64,000 nt of DNA, from contig CAJWPC010000001.1 of the NCBI GenBank assembly GCA_913045225.1, forward strand, positions 223,594 to 287,593, written 5' to 3'. The stretch comes from an uncultured Rhodobiaceae bacterium. Lineage in GTDB: Bacteria > Pseudomonadota > Alphaproteobacteria > Rhizobiales > TMED25. The translations under genes were made by a program, and so were the position numbers. Shown piece after piece: positions 45,881 through 56,081 of this stretch. The notes below the pieces were generated by a model, which was not told where the DNA came from, did not search any database, and saw only the letters and a program-made list of their open reading frames with translations. Each line of letters starts with the position of its first letter. Position 1 is the stretch's first letter.

Positions 45881-46831
45881 ATGACACTTAATGTAGCACT
45901 ATTAGGGACAGGTAGAATAGCGGAGTATGGCTATATACCTGCAATAAGTAAAATTGATGATGTAAATATAATATCAGTATTATCTCGCAGTGATACAAGA
46001 GGATCTGAATTTGCCATCAAGCACTCAATACCAAGGGTTTATGTTGAAATTGATGACTTACTTGCAGATAATCACCTCGATGCAGTAATTGTTTGCACCC
46101 CCGACAGCCTGCACGAGGAGCAGGTTATAAAGTCCTGCCGTGCCAAAAAACATATATTATGCGAGAAGCCAATGTCGACGAGCGTTGAAAGCTGTGAGAA
46201 TATGATCGCTGAAATTGAAAAATCCGGCATCATTTTTGGAATGGCTCATAATAATAGATTTAACGCAGGACTGCGTTATATTAAGGAGGTATTGGACTCA
46301 AGGTCAATTGGACAAGTTTATTATGCAAGATCAATACTAACTACGCTTCAAAATGATCCATCAGGATGGAGAGCGCTTGGTAAGGAGTCAAAATTTTGGG
46401 CAATGAGTGCAACAGGAGCGCACATGATTGATATATTTAGGTGGTATTTTGGTGAGCCTACAAAAATGAAAAAAGTTTCTCTCTCTCCAAAATTTAAGAG
46501 TATAAATGATGAAATCACAACAATTTCACTGAACTTTAATGACAGTATCATATGCGATATTACCGCATCTGCAATTCTTCCACCAGTAAATAGAATTGAA
46601 ATCTACTCGACTGAAAATACCATTATTGGCGAGAATGTCTTCGGTATAAAAACCAATGAGAGGATCTATCACAACAATGAGAAAGTAATGATTGAACCAA
46701 TAAGCTCATTTTTTGGAGAAGTTGTAGATTTTACAAACGCAATAATTAAGAGCATTCAGCCAAGATCCACACATAAGGATGGTATTGAAAATATCAGAAT
46801 AATGACAAACGCTTTATCTGACAGAAGTTAG
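45881..46831 (+). CDS. Gfo/Idh/MocA family oxidoreductase
   Basis: 316 aa; N-terminal VALLGTGRIAEYGYIPAI, ILCEKPMSTSVESCE. Confidence 0.85.
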   Translation: MTLNVALLGTGRIAEYGYIPAISKIDDVNIISVLSRSDTRGSEFAIKHSIPRVYVEIDDLLADNHLDAVIVCTPDSLHEEQVIKSCRAKKHILCEKPMSTSVESCENMIAEIEKSGIIFGMAHNNRFNAGLRYIKEVLDSRSIGQVYYARSILTTLQNDPSGWRALGKESKFWAMSATGAHMIDIFRWYFGEPTKMKKVSLSPKFKSINDEITTISLNFNDSIICDITASAILPPVNRIEIYSTENTIIGENVFGIKTNERIYHNNEKVMIEPISSFFGEVVDFTNAIIKSIQPRSTHKDGIENIRIMTNALSDRS

Positions 46832-46843
46832 TTTTGATTTGGC

Positions 46844-47314
46844 TTATTTTTTATGATTTCTAATTCTATCAAGAGCGCCTTGCAATATATATGTAGCTGC
46901 CATTTTATCAATCACCAACTTCCTCTTTTTTCTCGTTAAATCAGCATTAATTAAGACTTTTTCTGCAGCTGATGTGGATAACCTCTCATCCCATAAGATT
47001 ATTGGTGTATCGATAACTTTTTCGATTTCACGAGCGAAAGACATTGTTGATTGCGTACGAGGCCCTGTTGTATAATTCATATTTATTGGATAACCAAGAA
47101 TTATTCCACAGACATCAAATTCATTAATCAAATACTGTATCCGCTCTAGATCTATTTTTATTTTTTTTCTATTTATAGTTTCTAAGGGTGAAGCAATAGT
47201 CATGGATGGGTCGGATATTGCAAGTCCAATTGTCTTTGTGCCTAAATCAATTCCAATGAGCCTTTTTTTTGACTCCAAAATTTTTATCGCCTCGATCAAT
47301 TCCTTATATATCAT
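46844..47314 (-). CDS. ruvX: Holliday junction resolvase-like YqgF/RuvX
   Basis: 156 aa; IGIDLGTKTIGLAISD, WDERLSTSAAEKVL, IDKMAATYILQGALD. Confidence 0.93.
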   Translation of the reverse strand: MIYKELIEAIKILESKKRLIGIDLGTKTIGLAISDPSMTIASPLETINRKKIKIDLERIQYLINEFDVCGIILGYPINMNYTTGPRTQSTMSFAREIEKVIDTPIILWDERLSTSAAEKVLINADLTRKKRKLVIDKMAATYILQGALDRIRNHKK

Positions 47315-47382
47315 GCGGTTAGTGTACTCGAAATTTTTGAAAAAAATGATATTAAATTTATAATTTTTTATATATAAATCTT

Positions 47383-47691
47383 ATGGTAAGTAAAGTAAAT
47401 CAAATGACAATAACAAAAGATACAATTCGGAAGATCTCAAATTTAGCTAAGATATCTATTGCAGATCAAGAAGTTGAAAAACTTGAAAGTGAAATATCAT
47501 CAATAATCAGATGGGTTGAAGCACTGAACGAGGTTGATACTGAAAACGTTGACCCAATGTCTAACAGTCTTACAGGTGCACTCCGGATGAGGGAAGATTT
47601 AGTTACAGATGGAAACAAAGTGTCAGATATTCTATCAAACTCGCCCGTTGATGATGAAAATTTCTTTGTGGTGCCTAAGGTCATCGAGTAA
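47383..47691 (+). CDS. gatC: Asp-tRNA(Asn)/Glu-tRNA(Gln) amidotransferase subunit C
   Basis: 102 aa; ISNLAKISIADQEVEKL, VDTENVDPM; start may be ATG 47404. Confidence 0.93.
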   Translation: MVSKVNQMTITKDTIRKISNLAKISIADQEVEKLESEISSIIRWVEALNEVDTENVDPMSNSLTGALRMREDLVTDGNKVSDILSNSPVDDENFFVVPKVIE

Positions 47692-47693
47692 TT

Positions 47694-49172
47694 ATGATTG
47701 ATTTGGTTTCATCAGATTTGGTATCAATAAGAAATTCATTACAAAATAAAGAATTTACAGCTATCGAATTATTAAATGAATATATTGACCGCATAGCAAA
47801 ATCATCAAAGCTTAATTTATTCAACACCACAAACTTTGAGAATGCACTCAAGGCTGCACAGGAAAGTGATCAAAAAATAATTAGGGGGGAGGCTAGATCA
47901 CTAGAGGGTATACCTATCGGAGTAAAAGACTTATTCTGTACGGCGGGTATTAAAACAACGGCATCAAGTAAAATTTTAGAGAATTTCGTTCCTGCATACG
48001 AATCAACAATTACCCAAAAGCTCAAAGACCAGGGAATGATACTTTTGGGCAAGCTCAGCAATGATGAATTTGCGATGGGCTCCTCAAATGAAACTAGCAG
48101 TTTCGGACCAGCCGTGAGTCCATGGAAAGGTGATAGCTCTGATAAAGAGCTTGTGCCTGGTGGATCTTCAGGTGGCTCATCTGGAGCTGTTGCAGCATCG
48201 TTATGTCCACTCGCTACTGCTACTGATACTGGAGGATCGATACGTCAACCCGCTGCATTTACTGGAACCGTTGGCCTTAAGCCTACATATGGTCGATGTT
48301 CACGTTGGGGTATTGTGGCATTTGCATCATCCCTAGATCAAGCGGGGCCGATAACAAAAACTATAGCTGATTCAGCGATGGCGCTAAAATATATGGCTGG
48401 GTATGATGAAAAAGATAGCACAAGTGCCGATATTGATGTTGAAGATTATGAGCAAGCAGTTGGACAAAGCATAAAGGGGATGACTGTTGGGGTGCCAAAA
48501 GAATATGAAGAGTTAGACCTCGAAGATGACATAAAGAAAAATTGGCAGGATGCGATCAATTGGTACAAGCTCGAAGGAGCAGAAATAGTATCTGTTAGTC
48601 TGCCGCACTCTAAATATGCTTTACCTGCATATTACATCATTGCACCAGCTGAAGCATCTTCAAATCTCGCACGTTACGATGGCGTAAAATATGGAACCAG
48701 AATGACAGGAGATAACCTAGATGATCTCTATAAAAATACACGTGGTCTGGGTTTTGGTCCTGAAGTTAAAAGGAGAATCCTAATTGGCACTTATGTGCTC
48801 TCCGCCGGGTATTATGACGCCTATTACTTAAAGGCTCAAAAAGTGAGAAGATTGATACATAGTGACTTTGTTGAAGCATTTAAAAAAGTAGACGTGATAA
48901 TAACTCCAACAACGCCAACCACAGCATTCGGTATTGGAGAAAATTTATCAGATCCCTTAAAAATGTACTCAAATGATATTTTGACTGTTCCCGTAAATCT
49001 TGCTGGGCTCCCAGCAATATCCATTCCGAGCGGACTTGACAGTCAAGGGCTTCCGATGGGCATACAACTAATTGCAAATCACTTCAATGAAGGAAAATTA
49101 TTCCAGTTCGGAACGGTTGTTGAAAAATCAAGATCATCTATTACAAATCAATCAGAGTGGTGGCTCGAATAA
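47694..49172 (+). CDS. gatA: Asp-tRNA(Asn)/Glu-tRNA(Gln) amidotransferase subunit A
   Basis: 492 aa; GIPIGVKDLF, PGGSSGGSSGAVAA amidase signature. Confidence 0.97.
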   Translation: MIDLVSSDLVSIRNSLQNKEFTAIELLNEYIDRIAKSSKLNLFNTTNFENALKAAQESDQKIIRGEARSLEGIPIGVKDLFCTAGIKTTASSKILENFVPAYESTITQKLKDQGMILLGKLSNDEFAMGSSNETSSFGPAVSPWKGDSSDKELVPGGSSGGSSGAVAASLCPLATATDTGGSIRQPAAFTGTVGLKPTYGRCSRWGIVAFASSLDQAGPITKTIADSAMALKYMAGYDEKDSTSADIDVEDYEQAVGQSIKGMTVGVPKEYEELDLEDDIKKNWQDAINWYKLEGAEIVSVSLPHSKYALPAYYIIAPAEASSNLARYDGVKYGTRMTGDNLDDLYKNTRGLGFGPEVKRRILIGTYVLSAGYYDAYYLKAQKVRRLIHSDFVEAFKKVDVIITPTTPTTAFGIGENLSDPLKMYSNDILTVPVNLAGLPAISIPSGLDSQGLPMGIQLIANHFNEGKLFQFGTVVEKSRSSITNQSEWWLE

Positions 49173-49193
49173 GATTAGCTATATTTTAGAAAA

Positions 49194-50672
49194 ATGAATG
49201 ATATAAATACTACAAGTGAAGTTAGGCATACCATTGAAGGTCAAAATGGTGAATGGGAAATAATAATTGGTCTAGAAATTCACGCTCAAGTGACATCAGA
49301 GTCAAAATTATTTTCAGGATCATCGGCTTCCTTCGGTGGCGCTCCAATGTCGCATGTAAGTTTGGTAGATGCTGCAATGCCGGGAATGCTTCCGGTAATC
49401 AATAAACATTGCGTCCGGCAAGCAGTAAAAACTGGTTTGGGGCTCAATGCTAAAATTAATAGTTATTCTGTTTTTGATAGAAAGAATTATTTTTATCCAG
49501 ATTTACCTCAAGGTTATCAGATCTCTCAATTCAAATATCCAATAATTGGGGAAGGGGAAGTAAAGGTATCTCTGAAGGATGGAGAAGATATAATTGTACG
49601 AATAGAACGGCTGCATCTAGAACAAGATGCTGGTAAATCATTTCATGATATAGATCCTGAGAACTCATACATTGATTTGAATAGGTCGGGAGTTGCGCTT
49701 ATGGAAATTGTTACAATGCCAGATCTCAGAAGCGCAGAAGAGGCGAAGTCATTCGTTACAAAACTACGGACAATACTCAGATATCTAGAAACGTGCGATG
49801 GTAATATGGAAGAGGGGTCTCTCCGTGCAGATATAAATGTTTCCGTCAGGAGACCTGGCGATAACCTTGGGACAAGATGTGAAATAAAGAATGTTAATTC
49901 TATTAGGTTTATTGGAATGGCAATAGAATATGAGGCCCGAAGGCAAGTAAATGAAATAGAAAATGGTAGGGAGATAATCCAAGAAACTAGACTCTTTGAT
50001 GTGTCCACTGGTGAAACTAGATCAATGAGAAGTAAAGAAGAAGCTCACGACTATAGATATTTCCCTGATCCTGATCTCCTTCCGTTAAACCTCGAGGATG
50101 ATTTTATAAAGGAGATAATTAATGAATTACCTGAACTGCCGGATCATAAAAAAGAGAGATTAGTTAGAACTTATGGATTAAATTCCTATGACGCTGATAT
50201 TCTTGTGTCAGATAAAAATTATGCTGAATATTTTGAGAGTGTGGCAAATGGTAGAGATCCTAAAATATCTGTTAATTGGATAACGGGGGAATTATTTAGC
50301 GCACTGAATAAGTTAAATCTTGATATTCACGATAGCCCGGTGTCCTCTGAACAACTTGGCGAGCTTATTGATTTAATTTCGGATGGAACTTTATCAGGAA
50401 GACTCGCAAAAGATGTTTTTGAAATTATGCTGGAAACAAAAAAAAATCCAAAAGTAATTGTAGAAGAGAAAAATTTGTCGCAGATTACAGACGAGTCATC
50501 TATCGAAAAGATTGTAGATAAAATTATGGAGTCTAATATTGATAAGGTTGCAGAGGCACGTGAAAAACCGAAATTGATCGGTTGGTTTGTTGGTCAAGTA
50601 ATGAAGGAAAGTCAGGGTAAAGCAAACCCTGCAACAGTTAATAATCTAGTAAAGAAGAAAATTGGGATATAA
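49194..50672 (+). CDS. gatB: Asp-tRNA(Asn)/Glu-tRNA(Gln) amidotransferase subunit B
   Basis: 492 aa; [32 protein letters not shown]. Confidence 0.97.
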   Translation: MNDINTTSEVRHTIEGQNGEWEIIIGLEIHAQVTSESKLFSGSSASFGGAPMSHVSLVDAAMPGMLPVINKHCVRQAVKTGLGLNAKINSYSVFDRKNYFYPDLPQGYQISQFKYPIIGEGEVKVSLKDGEDIIVRIERLHLEQDAGKSFHDIDPENSYIDLNRSGVALMEIVTMPDLRSAEEAKSFVTKLRTILRYLETCDGNMEEGSLRADINVSVRRPGDNLGTRCEIKNVNSIRFIGMAIEYEARRQVNEIENGREIIQETRLFDVSTGETRSMRSKEEAHDYRYFPDPDLLPLNLEDDFIKEIINELPELPDHKKERLVRTYGLNSYDADILVSDKNYAEYFESVANGRDPKISVNWITGELFSALNKLNLDIHDSPVSSEQLGELIDLISDGTLSGRLAKDVFEIMLETKKNPKVIVEEKNLSQITDESSIEKIVDKIMESNIDKVAEAREKPKLIGWFVGQVMKESQGKANPATVNNLVKKKIGI

Positions 50673-50675
50673 TTA

Positions 50676-51554
50676 TTATCTAAATCTCTGCAAAATTCGT
50701 CCATCTACTAATATCAAACCAATTAGAATCAAAATGAGTCCGATGATATGTTGAGTAGCGATTGACTCACCTAAAAAAATAATAGACATAAATATCGCGC
50801 TTATTGGCATAAGCAATGTTACTAACATTACATTCGAGCCAATATTTTTTATTAACTTATAAAATATCAAATATGCTACGGCTGTTGAAAATATAGATAG
50901 CCCAAGCAATGGAATCATTGATTCTATTTTTGATACCGCAATGAAGTCAACACCCATATAAATTACAATTGGCATTAAAATTATCGACGAAATGCACAAC
51001 ATCATTGTAGCGGATATCGCTGGATGAATTGAACTATCAATTTGCTTACCAAATAGTACTGATATCGCATAAGAAACAGAAGCTAGGAGAATTGCAATTT
51101 GCCCATCTATTGAATTATTCAGGTCATCAAAACTGAAGCCCATAAGAATTGAGACACCGCATATACCAACAACCACTCCAATAATGCGATTTAAGGTTGC
51201 TTTCTCACCTTTTGGCCAATAGTGTGCCAGTATTACTGTAAATAATGGTGTTGTTGCGTTAAGTATTGAGCTAACTGATGCTGTTATCTGTGACTGTCCC
51301 CAAGCAATTAGATTGAATGGGATAACATTATTAAACAAGCTCATCATTAAAAAAATTATAAATAACCTCTTATTGATCACAAAACTTAACTTTAATATTT
51401 TACACACACTCAGCAGAAATATTGATGCCATAAACACTCGAAAGAACACAATCATTAGAGGTGATATTGTCAGAAGCGCAATCTCGATCCAAATGTATGA
51501 ACCGCCCCATAAAAGGGATAGTATGATTAATCTTATCCAGTCAAAAAGACCCAT
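50676..51554 (-). CDS. DMT family (EamA) transporter
   Basis: 292 aa, ~10 TM; two EamA-type repeats, LLWGGSYIWIEIAL. Confidence 0.85.
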   Translation of the reverse strand: MGLFDWIRLIILSLLWGGSYIWIEIALLTISPLMIVFFRVFMASIFLLSVCKILKLSFVINKRLFIIFLMMSLFNNVIPFNLIAWGQSQITASVSSILNATTPLFTVILAHYWPKGEKATLNRIIGVVVGICGVSILMGFSFDDLNNSIDGQIAILLASVSYAISVLFGKQIDSSIHPAISATMMLCISSIILMPIVIYMGVDFIAVSKIESMIPLLGLSIFSTAVAYLIFYKLIKNIGSNVMLVTLLMPISAIFMSIIFLGESIATQHIIGLILILIGLILVDGRILQRFR

Positions 51555-51625
51555 TCTGCTTCCAAATTTTTCGTAATAGTGATATTTATCTATATATCAA
51601 TAATTATGGTAAAGCGAGTTATATA

Positions 51626-52339
51626 ATGAATGACTTCTCAAATAAGTTGCCAATTGAGCTATATTATTGGCCGACTTCAAATGGTTTTAAAATATCTATT
51701 TTTTTGGAAGAGGCCAAATACCCATATAATTTAAATTATGTAAATATTTCAAAAGGAGAACAGTTTGAACCATCATTTTTAAAAATATCACCAAATAATC
51801 GTATGCCTGCTATCATTGACCCTGATGGTCCAGATGGGAGAGAAATTTCAATTTTTGAGTCTGGAGCCATTTTACAGTATTTAGGTAGAAAGACTGAAAT
51901 GTTTTATCCTTCCGATTATAGAAAACAGATTGAGGTTGACCAATGGCTGTTTTGGCAAGTTGGTAATTTAGGACCAATGGGTGGCCAAGCCCATCATTTT
52001 CGTAACTATTCTCAGACAAAACTTCAGTATGCAATTGATCGATACACAAATGAGGTTAATCGTTTATATGGTGTATTAAATAAAAAATTATCAGATGGAA
52101 GAGAGTATATAGCTGAAGATTATACAATAGCGGATATGGCTTGTATTGGCTGGGTAAGGAATCCTGAAAGGAAGGGGCAGGATTTGGAGAATTTTCCTTA
52201 CTTAAAATTATGGTTCGAAAGAATGATGGCAAGACCCGCTGTAATTAAAGGTGTTAGTATTGGCGCAGATATTAATCATGATTTATCAAAAGATCTTGAA
52301 GCTCAAAAGATTTTATTTGGACAAAAGGCAAGGGATTGA
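51626..52339 (+). CDS. glutathione S-transferase family protein (YfcG/YghU-like)
   Basis: 237 aa; LYYWPTSNGFKISIFLEEA, NNRMPAIIDPDG, GQAHHF. Confidence 0.85.
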   Translation: MNDFSNKLPIELYYWPTSNGFKISIFLEEAKYPYNLNYVNISKGEQFEPSFLKISPNNRMPAIIDPDGPDGREISIFESGAILQYLGRKTEMFYPSDYRKQIEVDQWLFWQVGNLGPMGGQAHHFRNYSQTKLQYAIDRYTNEVNRLYGVLNKKLSDGREYIAEDYTIADMACIGWVRNPERKGQDLENFPYLKLWFERMMARPAVIKGVSIGADINHDLSKDLEAQKILFGQKARD

Positions 52340-52351
52340 TAGGGTAGAACA

Positions 52352-53554
52352 ATGGTAGATGTATTTTTATGCGATGGAGTTCGAACACCAATTGGTAGAT
52401 ACGCCGGAGCACTCTCCTCCGTGAGAGCCGACGATCTTGCTGCAACCGTTTTAAGTGGCTTAATTAAAAAAAACCCAAATATCGATCCACTTGAAATAGA
52501 TGAGGTAATATTTGGATGTGCAAACCAGGCTGGCGAAGACAATAGGAATGTTGCTCGAATGGCAACTTTGCTGGCGGGCTTACCCATCTCAGTTCCTGCC
52601 ACTACAATTAACAGACTTTGTGGTTCAGGCCTAGACGCTGTCATTACTGGGTGCAGAGCCGTAACTACTGGGGAAATGAAATTAGTTATTGCGGGTGGTG
52701 TTGAGAATATGTCTCGGGCGCCTTTTGTGATGCCAAAATCTGAGAGTGCATTTTCACGTTCTAATAAAGTTGAGGATACTACAATTGGGTGGCGCTTTAT
52801 AAATAAGAAGATGTTTTCAATTTATGGAACAGACTCTATGCCAGAAACGGCTGAAAATGTCGCGGAATATTATAACATAAACCGTGAAGACCAAGATCTA
52901 TTTGCTTTTAATAGTCAAAAAAAGTATCAAGAGGCCAAGAAAAATGGTCGATTTGAATTGGAAATTATACCAGTTGAAGTGCCTCAAAAAAGGGGAGACC
53001 CACTAATTTTTGAGGAAGATGAGCATCCAAGAGAGACGGATTTAGATAAGATGTCTAAATTGCCAACACCATTTAAAGAGAATGGAACAGTAACCGCAGG
53101 AAATGCATCTGGTGTCAATGACGGAGCGGGATGCTTACTAATTGCTTCTGAGGATATGGTGAAGAAATATTCATTGCGGCCATTGGCAAGATATTGTGGG
53201 GGAGCGACTGCAGGAGTTGAACCAAAGTACATGGGAATTGGACCAGTATTTTCAACCCAAAAGATACTAAAGTCACTCAATATCGAAATGGAGCAGATTG
53301 GTCTTATTGAATTAAATGAGGCTTTTGCATCTCAATCTTTGGCATGCATGAGAGGTTTAGGGGTTGCAGATGATAGTGAGATAGTAAATCCAAATGGTGG
53401 GGCAATAGCATTGGGGCATCCACTTGGGATGTCGGGTGCACGACTTGCCCTAACTTCGTCTATTGAGATACATTCAAAAAAAATAGACTATGGTTTATGC
53501 ACAATGTGCGTGGGCGTGGGACAAGGTATATCAATGATAATCGCAAGGGTGTGA
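52352..53554 (+). CDS. thiolase family protein (acetyl-CoA acyltransferase; PcaF-like motifs)
   Basis: 400 aa; FGCANQAGEDNRNVARMA, NRLCGSGLDAV, GGAIALGHPLGMSGAR, CVGVGQG. Confidence 0.9.
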   Translation: MVDVFLCDGVRTPIGRYAGALSSVRADDLAATVLSGLIKKNPNIDPLEIDEVIFGCANQAGEDNRNVARMATLLAGLPISVPATTINRLCGSGLDAVITGCRAVTTGEMKLVIAGGVENMSRAPFVMPKSESAFSRSNKVEDTTIGWRFINKKMFSIYGTDSMPETAENVAEYYNINREDQDLFAFNSQKKYQEAKKNGRFELEIIPVEVPQKRGDPLIFEEDEHPRETDLDKMSKLPTPFKENGTVTAGNASGVNDGAGCLLIASEDMVKKYSLRPLARYCGGATAGVEPKYMGIGPVFSTQKILKSLNIEMEQIGLIELNEAFASQSLACMRGLGVADDSEIVNPNGGAIALGHPLGMSGARLALTSSIEIHSKKIDYGLCTMCVGVGQGISMIIARV

Positions 53555-54679
53555 TTATTTATTCTCGAAATTTAATCGATCCATAATTTCTTCTTCGGAT
53601 AAATTGAGGTCAACTTCTTTCATCGTCTTTGCAGATAGATCCATCGCTAAGGTTAACATTAAATTTTGATGCGCTACTTCTGCTTGTGTATGAGGGGTAT
53701 TTAGTCCCATACAAATTCTCTGAAGCCAAGAATAAGTTTCATCTTTTAGAGGCCCCCAGAGCTCATTATTGTATATGTCTCCGGGAGGAAAACTCGTTAG
53801 AAAGTCAACATGTCTATCAATTTCATCCTCTCTCCCCTTTGGTCTATAAATTTTTCCTTGATCAAAGTCACTGACGATGATTACATCTCTATGGGTATCT
53901 TCTATATCAAGAATGCCATGCGTACCTACGAAGCCCATTTGTAATCCATAGCTTGCACCAGGCCAAATTTTTGGCAAAGACCAGCATATATTCATACTGA
54001 ATATTTTATCATTAAAGGTAAATAATCCAAAGGTTGCATCCTTTGTGCCTATCTCACCAAGTATTTTGTCAGATGATCGTGCAAATACTGATTGTGGTTG
54101 ATCATCAATAAGCCACAATGACATATCTAAACTATGTGTTCCAGATACGACCATGGGCGTAAGATATTTTCTATCCTGCGTTAATCTTAGCTCATTCATA
54201 GGCCCCATTTTATTCATAAATGTTCTCGTAACAGCGCATGTTATATGGCCAATTTGGTTACTTTCTATTTTCTCTTTAGCTGAGATAAATCTGCGGCGAA
54301 ACCTCTGCGTGTAGCCCACACAAACATCAATATTTTTTTCGATTATCTTATCAATAAGGAATCTGGATTGTTTAGCGTCAAGGGTGAGGGGCTTTTCAAT
54401 GAATATTTTTTTATTATTTTCGATTGCTATTAACGCCGGTTCAAAATGACTCCAAGTTGAAGTTGCTACAATTACACAATCAACCTCTTCACGAATAATT
54501 AGTTCTTCGTAATTAGTTGTGAGATAATCTGCATTAATATCTTTTTTAAGTTCTTTTCCGACTTCTTCATTAATATCGCATAATCCAATCCAGGATATGC
54601 CAGGGAACTCTGAGGCAATCTTTCCTCTCATCCTCCCTACGCGCCCACATCCGATTATAGCTAAACCAATATTTCTCAT
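53555..54679 (-). CDS. Gfo/Idh/MocA family oxidoreductase (inositol 2-dehydrogenase-like)
   Basis: MRNIGLAIIGCGRVGRMRGK start at 54679; ORF-track extension to 54784 runs across a terminator; FIEKPLTLDAKQ. Confidence 0.85.
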   Translation of the reverse strand: MRNIGLAIIGCGRVGRMRGKIASEFPGISWIGLCDINEEVGKELKKDINADYLTTNYEELIIREEVDCVIVATSTWSHFEPALIAIENNKKIFIEKPLTLDAKQSRFLIDKIIEKNIDVCVGYTQRFRRRFISAKEKIESNQIGHITCAVTRTFMNKMGPMNELRLTQDRKYLTPMVVSGTHSLDMSLWLIDDQPQSVFARSSDKILGEIGTKDATFGLFTFNDKIFSMNICWSLPKIWPGASYGLQMGFVGTHGILDIEDTHRDVIIVSDFDQGKIYRPKGREDEIDRHVDFLTSFPPGDIYNNELWGPLKDETYSWLQRICMGLNTPHTQAEVAHQNLMLTLAMDLSAKTMKEVDLNLSEEEIMDRLNFENK

Positions 54680-54685
54680 TTTTTC

Positions 54686-54718
54686 AAAAAAAAACCCGAA
54701 AGAGCGAACTCTTTCGGG
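54686..54718 (-). terminator. intrinsic terminator of the substrate-binding protein gene
   Basis: Minus strand: CCCGAAAGAG-TTCG-CTCTTTCGGG (10-bp perfect stem, UUCG loop) followed by T9. Confidence 0.93.
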
Positions 54719-54743
54719 CTTTATTAGACAAGTTAAGTTTGAA

Positions 54744-55808
54744 TTATGGAACCATTTTGTCTGGGTTAGCAGCAGCCCATGCATCCATTAATTCTACAAC
54801 TTCATATGTGTCCCAGTCACTCGCACGATCGATAAATCTGTGATCTACGAATGTTGCTGGATCAATGAAACCATCGATTTCACCTAGGCCAATGTATGGA
54901 CCTTGGATTTGAGCCCAAATCCAGTTACGAGGCTCACCATATTTGTTTGTACGACGTAGTTGATAAATGTAAACTGAACCGTTGATTAGGTTTGAACCAG
55001 TTTGCATGTTTTCAAATACTTCAGGTGTAGCAACAGCGCATACACTTATTACAAATTTAGTATCTAGAACACCCATGTGTTGTGACATAGCCCAACCACG
55101 TAGGAATCCTGCAGTAGCTTCGTCTAGCTCATCCATACGTGAATCCCACATTGCGAATGAGTTACCAGGGTTAGCTGACACAGCCATTGGTGTAATGTTT
55201 CTAATTGCAACACCACCAGCTTGGATGTTAGCACGGTCAGATGAACCGCCTGCAAAACCGTCAATTCTTCCTGATGTTAGAGCGTCAACCATAACTGGGC
55301 CAGCGTCACCAACAACAACTGTTTCGATTGAGTCACCTGGAAGACCAACTGAGTCAAGAGCGATTAGAGTTGTGATTTCGTCACGGTCAGATGCAAGACC
55401 AATAACTGATCCTGGTAGATCGTTTAGACCTTTAATTGGGCTGTCAGCTGGAACAACAATACCTTCAGATGCGAAGTTATATGCTTCGTATACAACTGAA
55501 CCAGGTTGTCCTGCGTTAGCCATTTGTAGTACTTGTGCAGAGTCAAGCATCACATATTCTGCATCACCTGTATCTAGGAATGCAACGTATGGGATAGTTG
55601 TTTCTGAGTTAAGTAGGTTAACTTCAACGCCATTAGTTTCATAAGCACCTGTTAGACGACCAACGTGCTGCGCATAAATTGAGCAAGAACCGTTGTTAGC
55701 TGTAATAACATTTAAGTCTGTTAGTGCAGAAGCTGGAGTTGTAGAAACCATTGATAGTGCTAAACCACCGAAAGCAGCGCCAAGCACAAATTTAGTAGTG
55801 GATTTCAT
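54744..55808 (-). CDS. NitT/TauT-type ABC transporter substrate-binding protein
   Basis: 354 aa; signal peptide MKSTTKFVLGAAFGGLALSMVSTTPASA, NMT1-like fold features (GLNDLPGSVIGLASDRDE, VMVDALTSGRIDGFAGG). Confidence 0.78.
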   Translation of the reverse strand: MKSTTKFVLGAAFGGLALSMVSTTPASALTDLNVITANNGSCSIYAQHVGRLTGAYETNGVEVNLLNSETTIPYVAFLDTGDAEYVMLDSAQVLQMANAGQPGSVVYEAYNFASEGIVVPADSPIKGLNDLPGSVIGLASDRDEITTLIALDSVGLPGDSIETVVVGDAGPVMVDALTSGRIDGFAGGSSDRANIQAGGVAIRNITPMAVSANPGNSFAMWDSRMDELDEATAGFLRGWAMSQHMGVLDTKFVISVCAVATPEVFENMQTGSNLINGSVYIYQLRRTNKYGEPRNWIWAQIQGPYIGLGEIDGFIDPATFVDHRFIDRASDWDTYEVVELMDAWAAANPDKMVP

Positions 55809-55842
55809 ATCATATCCTCCCTTAAGGTTAATAATAAAACAC

Positions 55843-55856
55843 TTACACTAGTGTAA
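55843..55856. promoter_or_regulatory. palindromic operator-like site 1
   Basis: TTACACTAGTGTAA, perfect 14-bp palindrome. Confidence 0.6.
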
Positions 55857-55882
55857 ACAATTGTACCTAGTACAAACGTCAA
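55854..55882 (-). promoter_or_regulatory. putative promoter of the substrate-binding protein gene
   Basis: Minus strand TTGACG (55882-55877), 17 bp, TGTTTA (55859-55854). Confidence 0.5.
55861..55875. promoter_or_regulatory. palindromic operator-like site 2
   Basis: TTGTAC-CTA-GTACAA inverted repeat. Confidence 0.6.
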
Positions 55883-55930
55883 ATAACTGTTATAGAACAT
55901 CTGTAAAAATAATTCAAATTTTTTTTTAAC

Positions 55931-55958
55931 TTTTTGTTAATTTTTTCTTTAACAAAAA
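55931..55958. repeat. AT-rich inverted repeat
   Basis: TTTTTGTTAA - TTTTTTCT - TTAACAAAAA, perfect 10-bp arms in the divergent intergenic region. Confidence 0.5.
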
Positions 55959-56081
55959 CTCATTCACTGTTGATAATGTTTGATTTTTTTACTATATATA
56001 ACACAATTTAGACATATTTATGTTTATAGTGATGAAAACTTTGAACATTCGCATTGTAAATACATATTTCAGGAGTGAAAA

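Noticed and set aside
53555-54784. ORF-track start of the Gfo/Idh gene at 54784
   Set aside because: The extra 35 residues translate the terminator hairpin and the end of the SBP gene; the conserved N-terminus MRNIGLAIIGCG starts at 54679
54982-55644. 220-aa ORF antisense to the substrate-binding protein gene
   Set aside because: Composition artefact of the codon-biased SBP gene; no family motifs, Ser/Pro/Thr-rich shadow translation
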